The notes under the pieces were generated by a model, which saw nothing but the letters and a program-made list of their open reading frames with translations, was not told where the DNA came from and searched no databases. Source: Pseudomonadota bacterium (GTDB taxonomy: Bacteria > Pseudomonadota > Gammaproteobacteria > Steroidobacterales > Steroidobacteraceae). Taken from it: a stretch of DNA of 64,000 nucleotides. Each line of letters starts with the position of its first letter. The first letter of the stretch is position 1. Shown one piece after another: positions 17,057 through 25,953 of this stretch. The stretch covers positions 682,001-746,000 of the forward strand of contig JAFEDR010000011.1 in the NCBI GenBank assembly GCA_018241525.1, read 5' to 3'. Position numbers and translations under genes: made by a program.

Positions 17057-18789
17057 CCGGCGCGCCCGAGCTTCTTGAGGTGCACGAGCAGCAGCGACAC
17101 CGCCGCGGGTGTCAGCCCCGGGATGCGCGCCGCCTGGCCGAGCGTGCGCGGCTGCACCGCGTGCAGCCGCTCGCGCACCTCGGTCGAGAGCCCGCGCACG
17201 CTCGCGTAGTCGAGGTCGGCGGGCAGCGCCGTGCCCTCGTGGCGCTCGAGGCGCGCGATCTCGGCGTCCTGTCGCGCGAGATAGCCGGCGTACTTCGAGG
17301 CGACCGAGATCGCGAGCTCGACCTGCGCGGCGAGCCGCGGGTCGGCGCCCGCCGGCGCGCCGCCGGCGGCGATCGCGGCGCGCTTGTCCTCGAAGAACGC
17401 CCAGCGCTCGTCGTCAACGAGGCCGAGCGCGCGGCCGGCCGGCGTCAGCCGCTGGTCGGCGTTGTCCTCGCGCAGGCTGAGGCGGTACTCGGCGCGGCTC
17501 GTGAACATCCGGTACGGCTCCGGCGCGCCGCGCGTCACGAGGTCGTCGAGCATGACGCCGAGGTAGGCCTCGGAGCGCTTCGGCCACCAGGGCGCCTCGC
17601 CGCGCGCGGCGCGCGCCGCGTTGAGCCCGGCCACGAGCCCCTGCGCCGCGGCTTCCTCGTAGCCGGTCGTGCCGTTCACCTGGCCGGCGAGATAGAGGCC
17701 GGCGAGCGCGCGCGTCTCGAGCGAGTACTCGAGGTCGCGCGGGTCGAAGAAGTCGTACTCGATCGCGTAGCCCGGCCGCGTCAGGTGCGCGCGCTCGAGG
17801 CCGCGGATGCTGCGCACGAGCTCGATCTGCACGTCGAACGGCAGGCTGGTCGAGATGCCGTTCGGGTACAGCTCCGGCGTGTCGAGGCCCTCGGGCTCGA
17901 GGAAGATCGAGTGCGAGTCGCGCGCCGCGAAGCGCACCACCTTGTCCTCGATCGACGGGCAATAGCGCGGGCCGACGCCCTCGATCACGCCGGTGTACAG
18001 CGGCGAGCGGTCGGTCGCCGCGCGGATGATCGCGTGCGTGCGGGGATTGGTCGCCGTCAGGTGGCAGGGCCGCTGCGGCGGATGGTCCTCCGCCCGGCCG
18101 AGGTACGACAGCACCGGCAGCGGCACGTCGCTCGGCTGCGGCTCGAGCTGCGCGAAGTCGACGCTGCGGCCGTCGATGCGCGGCGGCGTGCCGGTCTTGA
18201 GGCGCGCGACCCGCGGCAGCAGCTCGCGCAGCCGGGTCGCGAGCCGCAGCGAGGCCGGATCGCCCGCGCGCCCGCCGCTCGCCTGCTCGAGGCCGACGTG
18301 CAGCCGGCCGCCGAGGAAGGTCCCGGTGGTGAGCACCACGGCAGATGCCGCGAAGCGCACGCCGCTCGCGGTCACGACGCCGCGGACCCGCCCGCCCTCG
18401 ACCTCGAGGTCGGCGACCTCCTGCTGGAAGACCCGCAGCCGCGGCTCGCGCTCGATCCGGGCGCGAATCGCGCGGCGGTACAGCGCCCGGTCGGCCTGCG
18501 CGCGCGTGGCACGCACCGCCGGCCCCTTGCTGGCGTTCAGCACGCGCAGCTGGATCGCCGCCTGGTCGGCGGCCTGCGCCATCGCGCCGCCGAGCGCGTC
18601 GATCTCGCGCACCAGGTGGCTCTTGCCGATCCCGCCGATCGCCGGATTGCAGCTCATCGCGCCGATCGTCTCGACGCTCTGGGTCAGCAGCAGCGTGCGC
18701 GCGCCGACGCGGGCGGCGGCGAGCGCCGCCTCGGTGCCGGCGTGCCCGCCGCCGATCACGATGACGTCGAAGGGATCCGGATGGCGCAT
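17053..18789 (-). CDS. mnmG: tRNA uridine-34 5-carboxymethylaminomethyl enzyme MnmG, short form
   Basis: FAD enzyme that with MnmE installs the cmnm5 group at U34 of several tRNAs. FAD-binding IGGGHAGTEAALAAARVG opens the protein, and MSCNPAIGGIGKSHLVREIDALGG, TGTFLGGRLHVG and KTGTPPRIDGR are intact. The C-terminal end (GLTPAAVSLLLVHLKKLG) is also intact. At 578 residues it is about 50 shorter than the usual 620-630. The missing part is the helical insert between LGLVDDERWAFFEDKR and the KYAGYLARQ motif (DNA about 17335-17375), replaced by a short Ala/Gly-rich link. Its partner mnmE is about 37 kb away instead of adjacent. Confidence 0.95.
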   Translation of the reverse strand: MRHPDPFDVIVIGGGHAGTEAALAAARVGARTLLLTQSVETIGAMSCNPAIGGIGKSHLVREIDALGGAMAQAADQAAIQLRVLNASKGPAVRATRAQADRALYRRAIRARIEREPRLRVFQQEVADLEVEGGRVRGVVTASGVRFAASAVVLTTGTFLGGRLHVGLEQASGGRAGDPASLRLATRLRELLPRVARLKTGTPPRIDGRSVDFAQLEPQPSDVPLPVLSYLGRAEDHPPQRPCHLTATNPRTHAIIRAATDRSPLYTGVIEGVGPRYCPSIEDKVVRFAARDSHSIFLEPEGLDTPELYPNGISTSLPFDVQIELVRSIRGLERAHLTRPGYAIEYDFFDPRDLEYSLETRALAGLYLAGQVNGTTGYEEAAAQGLVAGLNAARAARGEAPWWPKRSEAYLGVMLDDLVTRGAPEPYRMFTSRAEYRLSLREDNADQRLTPAGRALGLVDDERWAFFEDKRAAIAAGGAPAGADPRLAAQVELAISVASKYAGYLARQDAEIARLERHEGTALPADLDYASVRGLSTEVRERLHAVQPRTLGQAARIPGLTPAAVSLLLVHLKKLGRAG

Positions 18790-18835
18790 CCGGCAAATTC
18801 TAGCGCCTTGGCGGCCGCCCGGCCGGGATGGAACA

Positions 18836-20332
18836 ATGCCGGCCGTGACCGCCTCGACTCGTCGCCGCGCCGCGCGCCTGGCCGCGCTCGTCCTGCTCGC
18901 CGCCGGCGCGCTGCCGGTGCCGGCCGCGCGGGCCGAGCCGCGCGCGGCGCTCGAGTTCAGCGACTGCCGGCTGCGCCACCCGGCGGGGCTCGGCTCGGTC
19001 GCCGCGCGCTGCGCCTCGTTCGAGGTCGCCGAGAACCGTGCCGAGGCGGCGGGTCAGCGCATCGCGCTGCGGGTCGCGCTGGTGCCGGCGCTCGATCGGC
19101 GCCGCACCCGCGAGCCGCTGTTCGTCGTCGCCGGCGGGCCGGGACAGGCGGCCAGCGACTACTACGCCGCCTACGCCGGGGCCTTCGCGCCGGTGCTGCG
19201 CACCCACGACCTGGTGCTCGTCGACCAGCGCGGCACCGGCGGCTCGAACCGCCTCGGCTGCAGGTTCCCGCCGGACTTCGACGTCGCGACACCCTCGCCA
19301 GCCGAGATCCGGGCCCTGTCGGCGCGCTGCCGCGCCGGTCTTCCCGGCCGGCCGGCGTACTACACGACCAGCGTCGCGGTCGCGGACCTCGAGGCGGTGC
19401 GGGCGGCGCTCGGCGCGCCGCGCATCGCGCTCTACGGTATCTCCTACGGCACGCGCGTGGTCGAGCACTACCTGCGCCACCACGGCGAGCACGCCGCAGC
19501 GGTGGTGCTCGACGGCGTGCTACCGCCCGACGCGAGCCCGCTCGCCGACACGCCGCTCGCGGCCGAGCGCGCCCTCGGGCTCGCCTTCGCGCGCTGCCGC
19601 GCGGCGCCGGAGTGCGAGCGCGCCTTCCCGGGCCTCGAGGCGCGCTTCGCGGCGCTGCGCGCCGAGCTCGGCCGCCGGCCCCGGCATCTGGTGCTGGCGG
19701 ACCCCGGCAACGGCGCGCCGCGCACGCTCGACTTCGACGCGGCCGCGCTGGCCGGCACGGTGCGGCTACTCAACTACTCCGCCGCCTCGACCGCGCTGCT
19801 GCCCTACCTGCTCGACCGCGCGCTGCACGAGGACTACGCGCCGCTCGCCGCGCAGCTGGTGATGCTCGGCTCGCACCTTGACGCACAGCTCGCCTACGGC
19901 ATGAACGCGGCGGTCACCTGCAGCGAGGACCTGCCGGCGGCGGCGCGGGCGGATCGCGCCGCGCTGGCAACCACCTATCTCGGGCTGCAGCAGCTCGACG
20001 GGCTGGCGGCCCTCTGCGAGGGCTGGCCGGCCGGGGTGGTCGACGCCGATCTCTACGCGCCGCTCGTGAGCCGCGTGCCGGCGCTGCTGCTGTCGGGCGA
20101 GGCGGACCCGGTGACGCCGCCGGCGTACGCCGAGCGCGCCGCGGCCGGCCTCGCCGACCACCGTCACGTCGTGGTGCCCGGCCAGGGGCACGGCCAGCTC
20201 GCGACCGGCTGCGCGCCGCAGGTCATCGCGCGCTTCCTCGACGCCGGCACCGCGCGCGGACTCGACGTCGCCTGCCTCGCCAAGGCCTCGGCCCCGCCGT
20301 TCGTGATCGACGCCGCGGGGCCCGCGCCGTGA
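18836..20332 (+). CDS. Exported alpha/beta hydrolase (TAP-like / proline iminopeptidase-like)
   Basis: 498 residues with a signal peptide (about 1-33). The alpha/beta-hydrolase core shows an oxyanion motif VAGGPGQAASDYYAA, then DQRGTGGS, the nucleophile elbow YGISYGTR with Ser203, Asp424 in GEADPVTPP, and His452 in GQGHG. This triad and the TAP-like C-terminal lid match S33-type aminopeptidases and related exported esterases. The substrate is unknown. It diverges from mnmG and overlaps the GTG start of the ABC ATPase gene by four bases, so the hydrolase and exporter form an operon. Confidence 0.85.
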   Translation: MPAVTASTRRRAARLAALVLLAAGALPVPAARAEPRAALEFSDCRLRHPAGLGSVAARCASFEVAENRAEAAGQRIALRVALVPALDRRRTREPLFVVAGGPGQAASDYYAAYAGAFAPVLRTHDLVLVDQRGTGGSNRLGCRFPPDFDVATPSPAEIRALSARCRAGLPGRPAYYTTSVAVADLEAVRAALGAPRIALYGISYGTRVVEHYLRHHGEHAAAVVLDGVLPPDASPLADTPLAAERALGLAFARCRAAPECERAFPGLEARFAALRAELGRRPRHLVLADPGNGAPRTLDFDAAALAGTVRLLNYSAASTALLPYLLDRALHEDYAPLAAQLVMLGSHLDAQLAYGMNAAVTCSEDLPAAARADRAALATTYLGLQQLDGLAALCEGWPAGVVDADLYAPLVSRVPALLLSGEADPVTPPAYAERAAAGLADHRHVVVPGQGHGQLATGCAPQVIARFLDAGTARGLDVACLAKASAPPFVIDAAGPAP

Positions 20333-21060
20333 TCGTGCTGGAGCACCTCGGCAAGCGCTTCGACGCGGTCGAGGCGGTGCGCGAGGTCAGCCTCGAGGCC
20401 CGCGACGCGCGGGTCACCGGCCTGCTCGGCCCGAACGGCGCCGGCAAGAGCACGACCCTGCGGCTGCTGTACGGCGCGCTGCGGCCGGATCGCGGCCGGG
20501 CGCTGGTCGACGGCCTCGACGTCGCCCGCGAGCCGGCCGCGGCGCTCGCCCGGCTCGGCGTGCTGCCGCACAACGCCGGCATCTATCCGCTGCTGACGGC
20601 GCGCGAGAACCTGCGCTACTACGGGCGCCTGCACGGCCTCGGCGGCGCCACGCTCGAGCGGCGCATCGACGAGCTCGGCGAGCTGCTCGATCTCGGCGCG
20701 CTGCTGCCGCGCCGCGCCAAGGGCTTCTCGCAGGGCGAGCGGCTGAAGGTCGCGCTGGCGCGCGCGCTGGTGCACTCGCCGCAGAACCTCGTGCTCGACG
20801 AGCCGACCAACGGGCTCGACGTGCTCGCGACGCGCAACCTGCGCGAGCTGGTCCGCCGGCTGCGCGATGCCGGCCACTGCGTGCTGTTCTCGAGCCACGT
20901 CATGCAGGAGGTCTCGGCGCTGTGCGACGAGATCGTGATCGTCGCGCACGGCCGGGTCGTCGCGCGCGGCACGCCCGACGAGCTGCGCGCCGGCGTCGCC
21001 GGCGGATCGCTCGAGGACGCGTTCGTCGCCGCGCTCGACGGCGCCGGCGGGAGCGGCTGA
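20329..21060 (+). CDS. ABC transporter ATP-binding protein, NatA-like
   Basis: 243-residue ATPase. Walker A GPNGAGKST at 34-42, Q-loop region, signature FSQGERLKVALARAL, Walker B LVLDEPTNGLD and the switch histidine in FSSHVM are all present. Sequence style and the partner permease with a large periplasmic loop resemble NatAB-type exporters, which extrude Na+ in Bacillus. The natural substrate here is not known. It starts at GTG overlapping the hydrolase stop, and its stop shares one base with the ATG of the permease (TGATG), so all three are coupled. Confidence 0.88.
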   Translation: MIVLEHLGKRFDAVEAVREVSLEARDARVTGLLGPNGAGKSTTLRLLYGALRPDRGRALVDGLDVAREPAAALARLGVLPHNAGIYPLLTARENLRYYGRLHGLGGATLERRIDELGELLDLGALLPRRAKGFSQGERLKVALARALVHSPQNLVLDEPTNGLDVLATRNLRELVRRLRDAGHCVLFSSHVMQEVSALCDEIVIVAHGRVVARGTPDELRAGVAGGSLEDAFVAALDGAGGSG

Positions 21061-22238
21061 TGCGCGCCCTCGCCACCGTGTTCCTCAAGGAGCTGCTCGA
21101 GAATGCGCGCGACCGCCGCACGCTGCTGTCGGCGCTGATCATCGGCCCGCTCGGCGGGCCGCTGCTGTTCGGCACGATGGTGAACCTGACGCTCGAGCGC
21201 GGCCGCGAGCGCGCCGATCAGCCGCTCGAGCTCAGCGTCGCCGGCCGCGCCGCGGCGCCGAACCTGGTGGCCTACCTCGAGCGCGAGGGTGCCCGGGTAC
21301 GCGACTTCGCGGGTGACGGCGCGGCGGCGGCCGCCGCGGTGCGCGACAAGCGCGCGCGCATCGTGCTGGTGGTGCCGGGCGACTACGGCGAGCGCTTCCG
21401 CGCCGGCGAGCCGGCCCGGATCGAGGTCTACACCGATGCGGCCGACACCAGCGCGAGCACCGACCGCGCGCGCACCGGCGCGCTGCTGCGCGGCTACGGC
21501 GCGCAGGTGGCGATGTGGCGGCTGGAGGCCCGCGGCCTGTCGCCGCTGCTTGCGCAGCCGGTGGTGGTCGACGAGGTCGACGTCTCGACGCCGGCCGCGC
21601 GTGCGCTCGCGCTGCTCGGCATGCTGAGCTACTTCATCGTGTTCGCGACGCTGATGGGCGGCCTGTACGTGTCGATCGACACGACCGCCGGCGAGCGCGA
21701 GCGCGGCTCGCTCGAGCCGCTGCTGACGCTGCCGGTGCCACGCCGCTCGATCGTGCTCGGCAAGATCCTGGCGGCGGCGGCCTACATGGCGCTGTCGCTG
21801 CTGCTCAACGTCACGGCCTTCGCGGTGGTGCTGCGCTTCGTGCGGCTGGACACCGCCGGCATGGCGCTCAGCCTCGGCGCCGGTACGGCGCTCGCGATCT
21901 TCGCGGTGATGCTGCCGTTCGTGCTGGTGGGTGCAGCGCTGATGGCGATCGTCGCCTCGTTCACGCGCAGCTATCGCGAGGCGCAGAGCTGGCTCGCGGC
22001 GGTGATGCTGGTGCCGACGCTGCCGATCATGTTCGCGTCGGTGTTCCAGGTGGCGAGCCGCACGGGCCTCATGTGGGTGCCGAGCCTCGGCCAGCACCTG
22101 CTGATCCAGTCGCTGCTGCGCGGCGAGGTGCCGAGCGCGCTGCACGTGCTGCTCTCGGCCGGCTCGACGCTCGCGATCGGCGTCGCGCTGACCGCGATCG
22201 CCGCGCGGCTGTATGCGCGCGAGAAGATCCTCGGCTGA
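21060..22238 (+). CDS. ABC-2 type permease, NatB-like
   Basis: 392 residues. An N-terminal membrane helix is followed by a roughly 140-residue extracytoplasmic domain and then five or six membrane helices (about residues 180-385). The cytoplasmic loop DTTAGERERGSLEPLLTLPVPRR is characteristic of the NatB/ABC-2 family and contacts the ATPase. It pairs with the preceding NatA-like subunit as an exporter of ions or small hydrophobic compounds. Its stop is only 3 bases from the end of the convergent SRPBCC gene. Confidence 0.86.
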   Translation: MRALATVFLKELLENARDRRTLLSALIIGPLGGPLLFGTMVNLTLERGRERADQPLELSVAGRAAAPNLVAYLEREGARVRDFAGDGAAAAAAVRDKRARIVLVVPGDYGERFRAGEPARIEVYTDAADTSASTDRARTGALLRGYGAQVAMWRLEARGLSPLLAQPVVVDEVDVSTPAARALALLGMLSYFIVFATLMGGLYVSIDTTAGERERGSLEPLLTLPVPRRSIVLGKILAAAAYMALSLLLNVTAFAVVLRFVRLDTAGMALSLGAGTALAIFAVMLPFVLVGAALMAIVASFTRSYREAQSWLAAVMLVPTLPIMFASVFQVASRTGLMWVPSLGQHLLIQSLLRGEVPSALHVLLSAGSTLAIGVALTAIAARLYAREKILG

Positions 22239-22241
22239 GGA

Positions 22242-22766
22242 TCAAGGCGCGGCGTAGCGCGCCAGCTGCGCGCCGAGCACGCCGTCGACGGCGCGCGCGA
22301 GGTGGGCGAAGCCGGCCGGCGCAAAGCCCGCGACCACGTAGTCGAGCCTGACGCGCGTCGCGGCCCCCTCGGCCTGGAGCGTGAACGTCAGCGCGCCGCT
22401 CGCGCCCATGCCCTGCAGCGGGCCGAGGCCGCCGCTGAGCCGCAACGTGGCGCGTGGCGCCAGATACACGACCTCGAGGTGGCGCACGAAGCCGCCGCCG
22501 GCGAGCCGCTCGCACCAGCAGCCACCGGGCTTCGGCTCGAGCCACAGGTTGCGGGCGTCCTTCGAGTAGGTGTGTGCCGGGTCCCACCAGTCCCGTGGCC
22601 GCAGCAGCCGGCGCCAGGCGTTCGCCGGGTCGCCCGGGTAGAGCACTTCGGCGCGCACCTCGAAGCCGCCCGCGCCGGCGGCGACCACCTCGCCGGCGGC
22701 GGCCACGGGCGCAAGGCCGGCGGCGAGCAGGAGCATCGGCAGCAGCGGTCGCAGCGGTGTCGGCAT
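22242..22766 (-). CDS. Exported SRPBCC (START-like) domain protein
   Basis: 174 residues with a signal peptide (about 1-25, cleavage after VAAAG). The rest has the helix-grip pattern of the SRPBCC superfamily: an opening strand, ANAWRRLLRPRDWWDPAHTYS and a long C-terminal helix. Such domains form a hydrophobic pocket. Export to the periplasm is less usual for this group. GGGGAGAA precedes the ATG, which was chosen over an upstream frame lacking a signal peptide. Function is unknown. Confidence 0.7.
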   Translation of the reverse strand: MPTPLRPLLPMLLLAAGLAPVAAAGEVVAAGAGGFEVRAEVLYPGDPANAWRRLLRPRDWWDPAHTYSKDARNLWLEPKPGGCWCERLAGGGFVRHLEVVYLAPRATLRLSGGLGPLQGMGASGALTFTLQAEGAATRVRLDYVVAGFAPAGFAHLARAVDGVLGAQLARYAAP

Positions 22767-22812
22767 CGTCGTTCTCCCCGCGGCGGGCGTGGCGCGGCCG
22801 CTTCGCGATCGC

Positions 22813-25017
22813 TCAGCGGCCGACGGCCGCCAGCGCGCGCAGCGCCGCACCGAGCAGCTCGTCCGGCGTGTACGGCTTCGCGACGCACTCGTCGGCGCCG
22901 GCGGCGAAGCAGGCCGCGCGCTCGGCGTCCGACAGCCGGCCGGTGACGATCACGACCGCGGTGCGCGAGCGGCCGAGCTCGCGCTCGAGCGCGCGGATGC
23001 GGCCGAGGGCACCCAGGCCATCGAGCCCGGGCATCTGCCAGTCGAGCAGCAGCACGTCGTAGATGCCCTGCTCCCAGGCGGCGACCGCCTCGAGGCCGTT
23101 GGCGACGGCCTCGACCCGCCCGAAGCCCTCCTCCTCGAGCATCTCGCGCAGCAGCTGGCGGTTGCCGGCGTGGTCGTCGGCGACGAGCACCGTGCGCGGC
23201 GCGGCGGTGGCGGCGGCCGACGAGTGGGTCGCCGACCCGGACTTCAGCCAGCGGCGCAGCACCGCGGCCAGCCGGTCGAGGTCGACGGGCTTCTCGACCA
23301 CCGCGTCGGCGCCGGCGGCCAGGCAGCGCGCGCGGTCCTCCGGCAGCGCGCTCGCGGTGACCACCACCGCCGGCGTGCGCGGCGTGCCGGCGGCGAGCTC
23401 GGCGGCGCGCAGCTCGGCGATCGCGGCCAGGCCGTCGAGCTCGGGCATCCGCCAGTCGACCAGCAGCACGTCGTAGCGGCGCCGGCGCGCCTCGGCCAGC
23501 AGCGCGCGGCCGTCGCCGACCTCGACCACCGGCGCGCAACCGGACTCGCGCAGGAAGCGCGCCAGGAACTCGCGCGTCTCCGGCAGGTCCTCGGCGAGCA
23601 GCACCGCGCCCTGGAACGCGTCCGGCACGCGCGCGCCGTAGCGGTCGGTCGCCGGCTCGCCGGCCGGCGCGAACGGCACCTCGAACCAGAACCGGGCGCC
23701 CTCGCCGGGCCGGCTGTCGACGCCGATCGTGCCGCCCATGCGCTCGACGATCGCGCGGCTGATCGCGAGCCCGAGCCCGGTGCCGGCGATGCGCCGTGCC
23801 GCCGGATCGTCCAGCTGCGAGAACGGCCGGAACAGGCGCGCCTGCGCCTCCGGCGGGATGCCGATGCCGGTGTCCACGACCTCGACCCGCAGCCGCGGCG
23901 CGTCGCCCTCGGCGCCGGCGCGGTCGAGCGACAGCGCGACGCGACCAGCCGGCGTGAAGCGCAGCGCGTTGACGCCGAGGTTCATCAGCACCTGGCGCAG
24001 GCGCTCGCGGTCGGCGCGGATGCGCGGCGGCAGCGCCGCGCCGACCACGCCCTGGATCTCGAGCTCGCGGGCGTCGGGCAGGCCGCGCAGCACCGTCACG
24101 ACCTCGTCGAGCAGCTCGGCCGGCGACAGCTCCGACTCCTCGAGCGCCAGCCGGCCACCCTCCATGCTGGCGGCGTCGAGCAGGTCGTTGACGATGCCGA
24201 GCAGCGTATTGCCGGCGCCGCGGATGCGCTCGAGCGACTCGCTGCGCCGGCCGAGCGGCTCGTCGCGCAGCAGCAGGTCGCTGTAGCCGAGGATCACGGT
24301 CAGCGGCGTGCGCAGCGCGTGGCTCATGTGGCCGAGGAAGCGCGACTTCGCCTCGCTCGCGATCGTCAGCTCCGCGATCGCGCGGTTGAGCGCGTCACGC
24401 TCGGCGCGCAGGCTCTCGGCGAGGCGCGCGTTGGCGCGCACCAGGCGCAGCTGCTCGCGGGTGGTGTTCGCGGCGCGCACCGCGGCGCCGAGCAGCACCA
24501 GCAGGAACACGAGGTAGATCGCCGCGAGCAGGTGGTTGACCCAGTCGCCGTGCGCCAGCTGCCAGGCCGCCATCGGCACGGCGAACGGCAGCGCGAGCGC
24601 GGCGTAGCCGCCGTGCACCGGCGCCAGCGCGCCGAAGCCGGCGGCGAGCGCGGCGATCAGGCACATCGACACGAGCGAGCTGCGGATCGGCGCGTCCTCG
24701 GGCAGGAGCACCGTGCCACCGAGCGACCAGGCGGCACCGATCACCGCCGTGAGGCCGAGCAGCAGCCAGAGCCAGCGGCGGGTCGCGGCGACGTCGCGCG
24801 GGGCGGCGAGGTAGGCGCGGGCGGCGAGGAAGCGCAACGCCCCGAGCAGCGACAGCCCGATCACCCAGGCCGTGCGGCCCGCGACGCCGACGCTCGGGCC
24901 CATCACGAGCGCCGTCGCGATCGTCGCCGGCGGGGTCGCCACGGCCGGGAAATGCAGCAGGCGGCACATCAGCGCCACCTGGTCGGGCAGGCACTCCTCG
25001 CCCTCGCGGCTCCCCAT
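22813..25017 (-). CDS. Hybrid sensor histidine kinase with two receiver domains and altered H-box
   Basis: 734 residues. About six membrane helices in residues 25-200 form an unclassified sensor region. A coiled segment leads to HisKA, with phospho-acceptor His233 in the sequence SHALRTPLTV; the glutamate that normally follows the histidine is alanine (codon GCG). The HATPase domain has an N-box and GTGLGLAISRAIV. Two good receiver domains follow: LLAEDLPETR with VDWRMPELDG, and LVADDHAGNRQ with LLDWQMPGLDG, each with a KP motif. There is no HPt domain or adjacent regulator. The ATG at 25017 is followed by a hydrophilic tail; longer frames overlap the pirin gene. Confidence 0.85.
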   Translation of the reverse strand: MGSREGEECLPDQVALMCRLLHFPAVATPPATIATALVMGPSVGVAGRTAWVIGLSLLGALRFLAARAYLAAPRDVAATRRWLWLLLGLTAVIGAAWSLGGTVLLPEDAPIRSSLVSMCLIAALAAGFGALAPVHGGYAALALPFAVPMAAWQLAHGDWVNHLLAAIYLVFLLVLLGAAVRAANTTREQLRLVRANARLAESLRAERDALNRAIAELTIASEAKSRFLGHMSHALRTPLTVILGYSDLLLRDEPLGRRSESLERIRGAGNTLLGIVNDLLDAASMEGGRLALEESELSPAELLDEVVTVLRGLPDARELEIQGVVGAALPPRIRADRERLRQVLMNLGVNALRFTPAGRVALSLDRAGAEGDAPRLRVEVVDTGIGIPPEAQARLFRPFSQLDDPAARRIAGTGLGLAISRAIVERMGGTIGVDSRPGEGARFWFEVPFAPAGEPATDRYGARVPDAFQGAVLLAEDLPETREFLARFLRESGCAPVVEVGDGRALLAEARRRRYDVLLVDWRMPELDGLAAIAELRAAELAAGTPRTPAVVVTASALPEDRARCLAAGADAVVEKPVDLDRLAAVLRRWLKSGSATHSSAAATAAPRTVLVADDHAGNRQLLREMLEEEGFGRVEAVANGLEAVAAWEQGIYDVLLLDWQMPGLDGLGALGRIRALERELGRSRTAVVIVTGRLSDAERAACFAAGADECVAKPYTPDELLGAALRALAAVGR

Positions 25018-25088
25018 CGGCCGATTGTGCCCCCCGGCGCGGGCCGCCGATAGCGGTCCCGGGCCGGCGGGGCCTCCGGGCACCGCGT

Positions 25089-25943
25089 TCAGGCCGGCGT
25101 GGTCAGGCGCCCGTTCTGGAAGTCGCGGATCGCCTCGTGGATCTCGGCGACCGTGTTCATCACGAACGGGCCGTAGTGGACGACGGGCTCGCCGAGCGGC
25201 CGTGCGCCGAGCACCAGCACGCGCGTCCCGGCCGGGCCGGCGGCGAGCTCGAGCGCCTCGCCCGCGCCGAGCTGCGCCAGCTGACCCTTCTCGAGGCGCC
25301 GGCCGCCGACCTCGGCCGCGCCCTCGAAGGCGTAGGCGAGCACGCGGTGATCGGCCGGGGTGGCGAGCGCGAGCCGGGCGCCCGCCTCGAGCGCGACGTC
25401 CAGGTAGAGCGGCGCGGTCGCGCCGCCGCCGACCGGGCCGTCGAGCGCCTCCGCACCGGCACCGGCCGGCGCGAAGCGCCCGGCGATGACCCGTACGCGG
25501 CCGCCCGGCACGGACCGGGCCGGGATGCGCTCGGGCTCGAGGTCCTGGTACGCGGCCGGCCGCATCTTGTCGGCGGCCGGCAGGTTGAGCCACAGCTGGA
25601 AGCCGCGCATGCGGCCCGCCACCTGCTGCGGCATCTCCGAGTGGATGATGCCGCGGCCGGCGGTCATCCACTGCACGCCGCCCGGCTTCAGGTCGCCGCG
25701 ATGACCGAGGTGGTCCTCGTGCAGCATGTGGCCGTCGAGCATGTACGTGACGGTCTCGAAGCCGCGGTGCGGGTGCGACGGGAAGCCGGCGACGTAATCG
25801 TCGGCCGAGCTCGAGTCGAACTCATCGAGCAGCAGGAACGGGTCGAGACCCTGCTCGGGGCTGACGACCCGGGTCAGGCGCACGCCGCCGCCGTCCGAGG
25901 TCGGACGACCGGTCAGCACGCGCTCCACGGTACGGCTCTTCAC
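25089..25943 (-). CDS. Pirin family protein (YhaK/quercetinase-like)
   Basis: 284-residue bicupin. The N-terminal cupin has FPSHPHRGFETVTYMLDG and the HSEMP motif, giving the three histidines and glutamate that bind metal in pirins. FQLWLNLP and the C-terminal cupin LEAGARLALATPADHR are also typical. Bacterial pirins include quercetin dioxygenases and redox-linked proteins; the substrate here is not known. The GTG at 25943 is placed 4 bases after AAGGAG. It lies 10 bases behind the azoreductase gene and is surely co-transcribed with it, under the divergent LysR regulator. Confidence 0.88.
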   Translation of the reverse strand: MKSRTVERVLTGRPTSDGGGVRLTRVVSPEQGLDPFLLLDEFDSSSADDYVAGFPSHPHRGFETVTYMLDGHMLHEDHLGHRGDLKPGGVQWMTAGRGIIHSEMPQQVAGRMRGFQLWLNLPAADKMRPAAYQDLEPERIPARSVPGGRVRVIAGRFAPAGAGAEALDGPVGGGATAPLYLDVALEAGARLALATPADHRVLAYAFEGAAEVGGRRLEKGQLAQLGAGEALELAAGPAGTRVLVLGARPLGEPVVHYGPFVMNTVAEIHEAIRDFQNGRLTTPA

Positions 25944-25953
25944 GGGGTCTCCT

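Noticed and set aside
18836..20332. Annotation as a strict proline iminopeptidase
   Set aside because: The triad fits several exported S33/TAP-like hydrolases; the substrate cannot be fixed from motifs, so only the wider family is given.
20329..22238. Naming the ABC exporter natAB with Na+ as substrate
   Set aside because: Similarity of layout is not enough to assign Na+; related pairs export other compounds.
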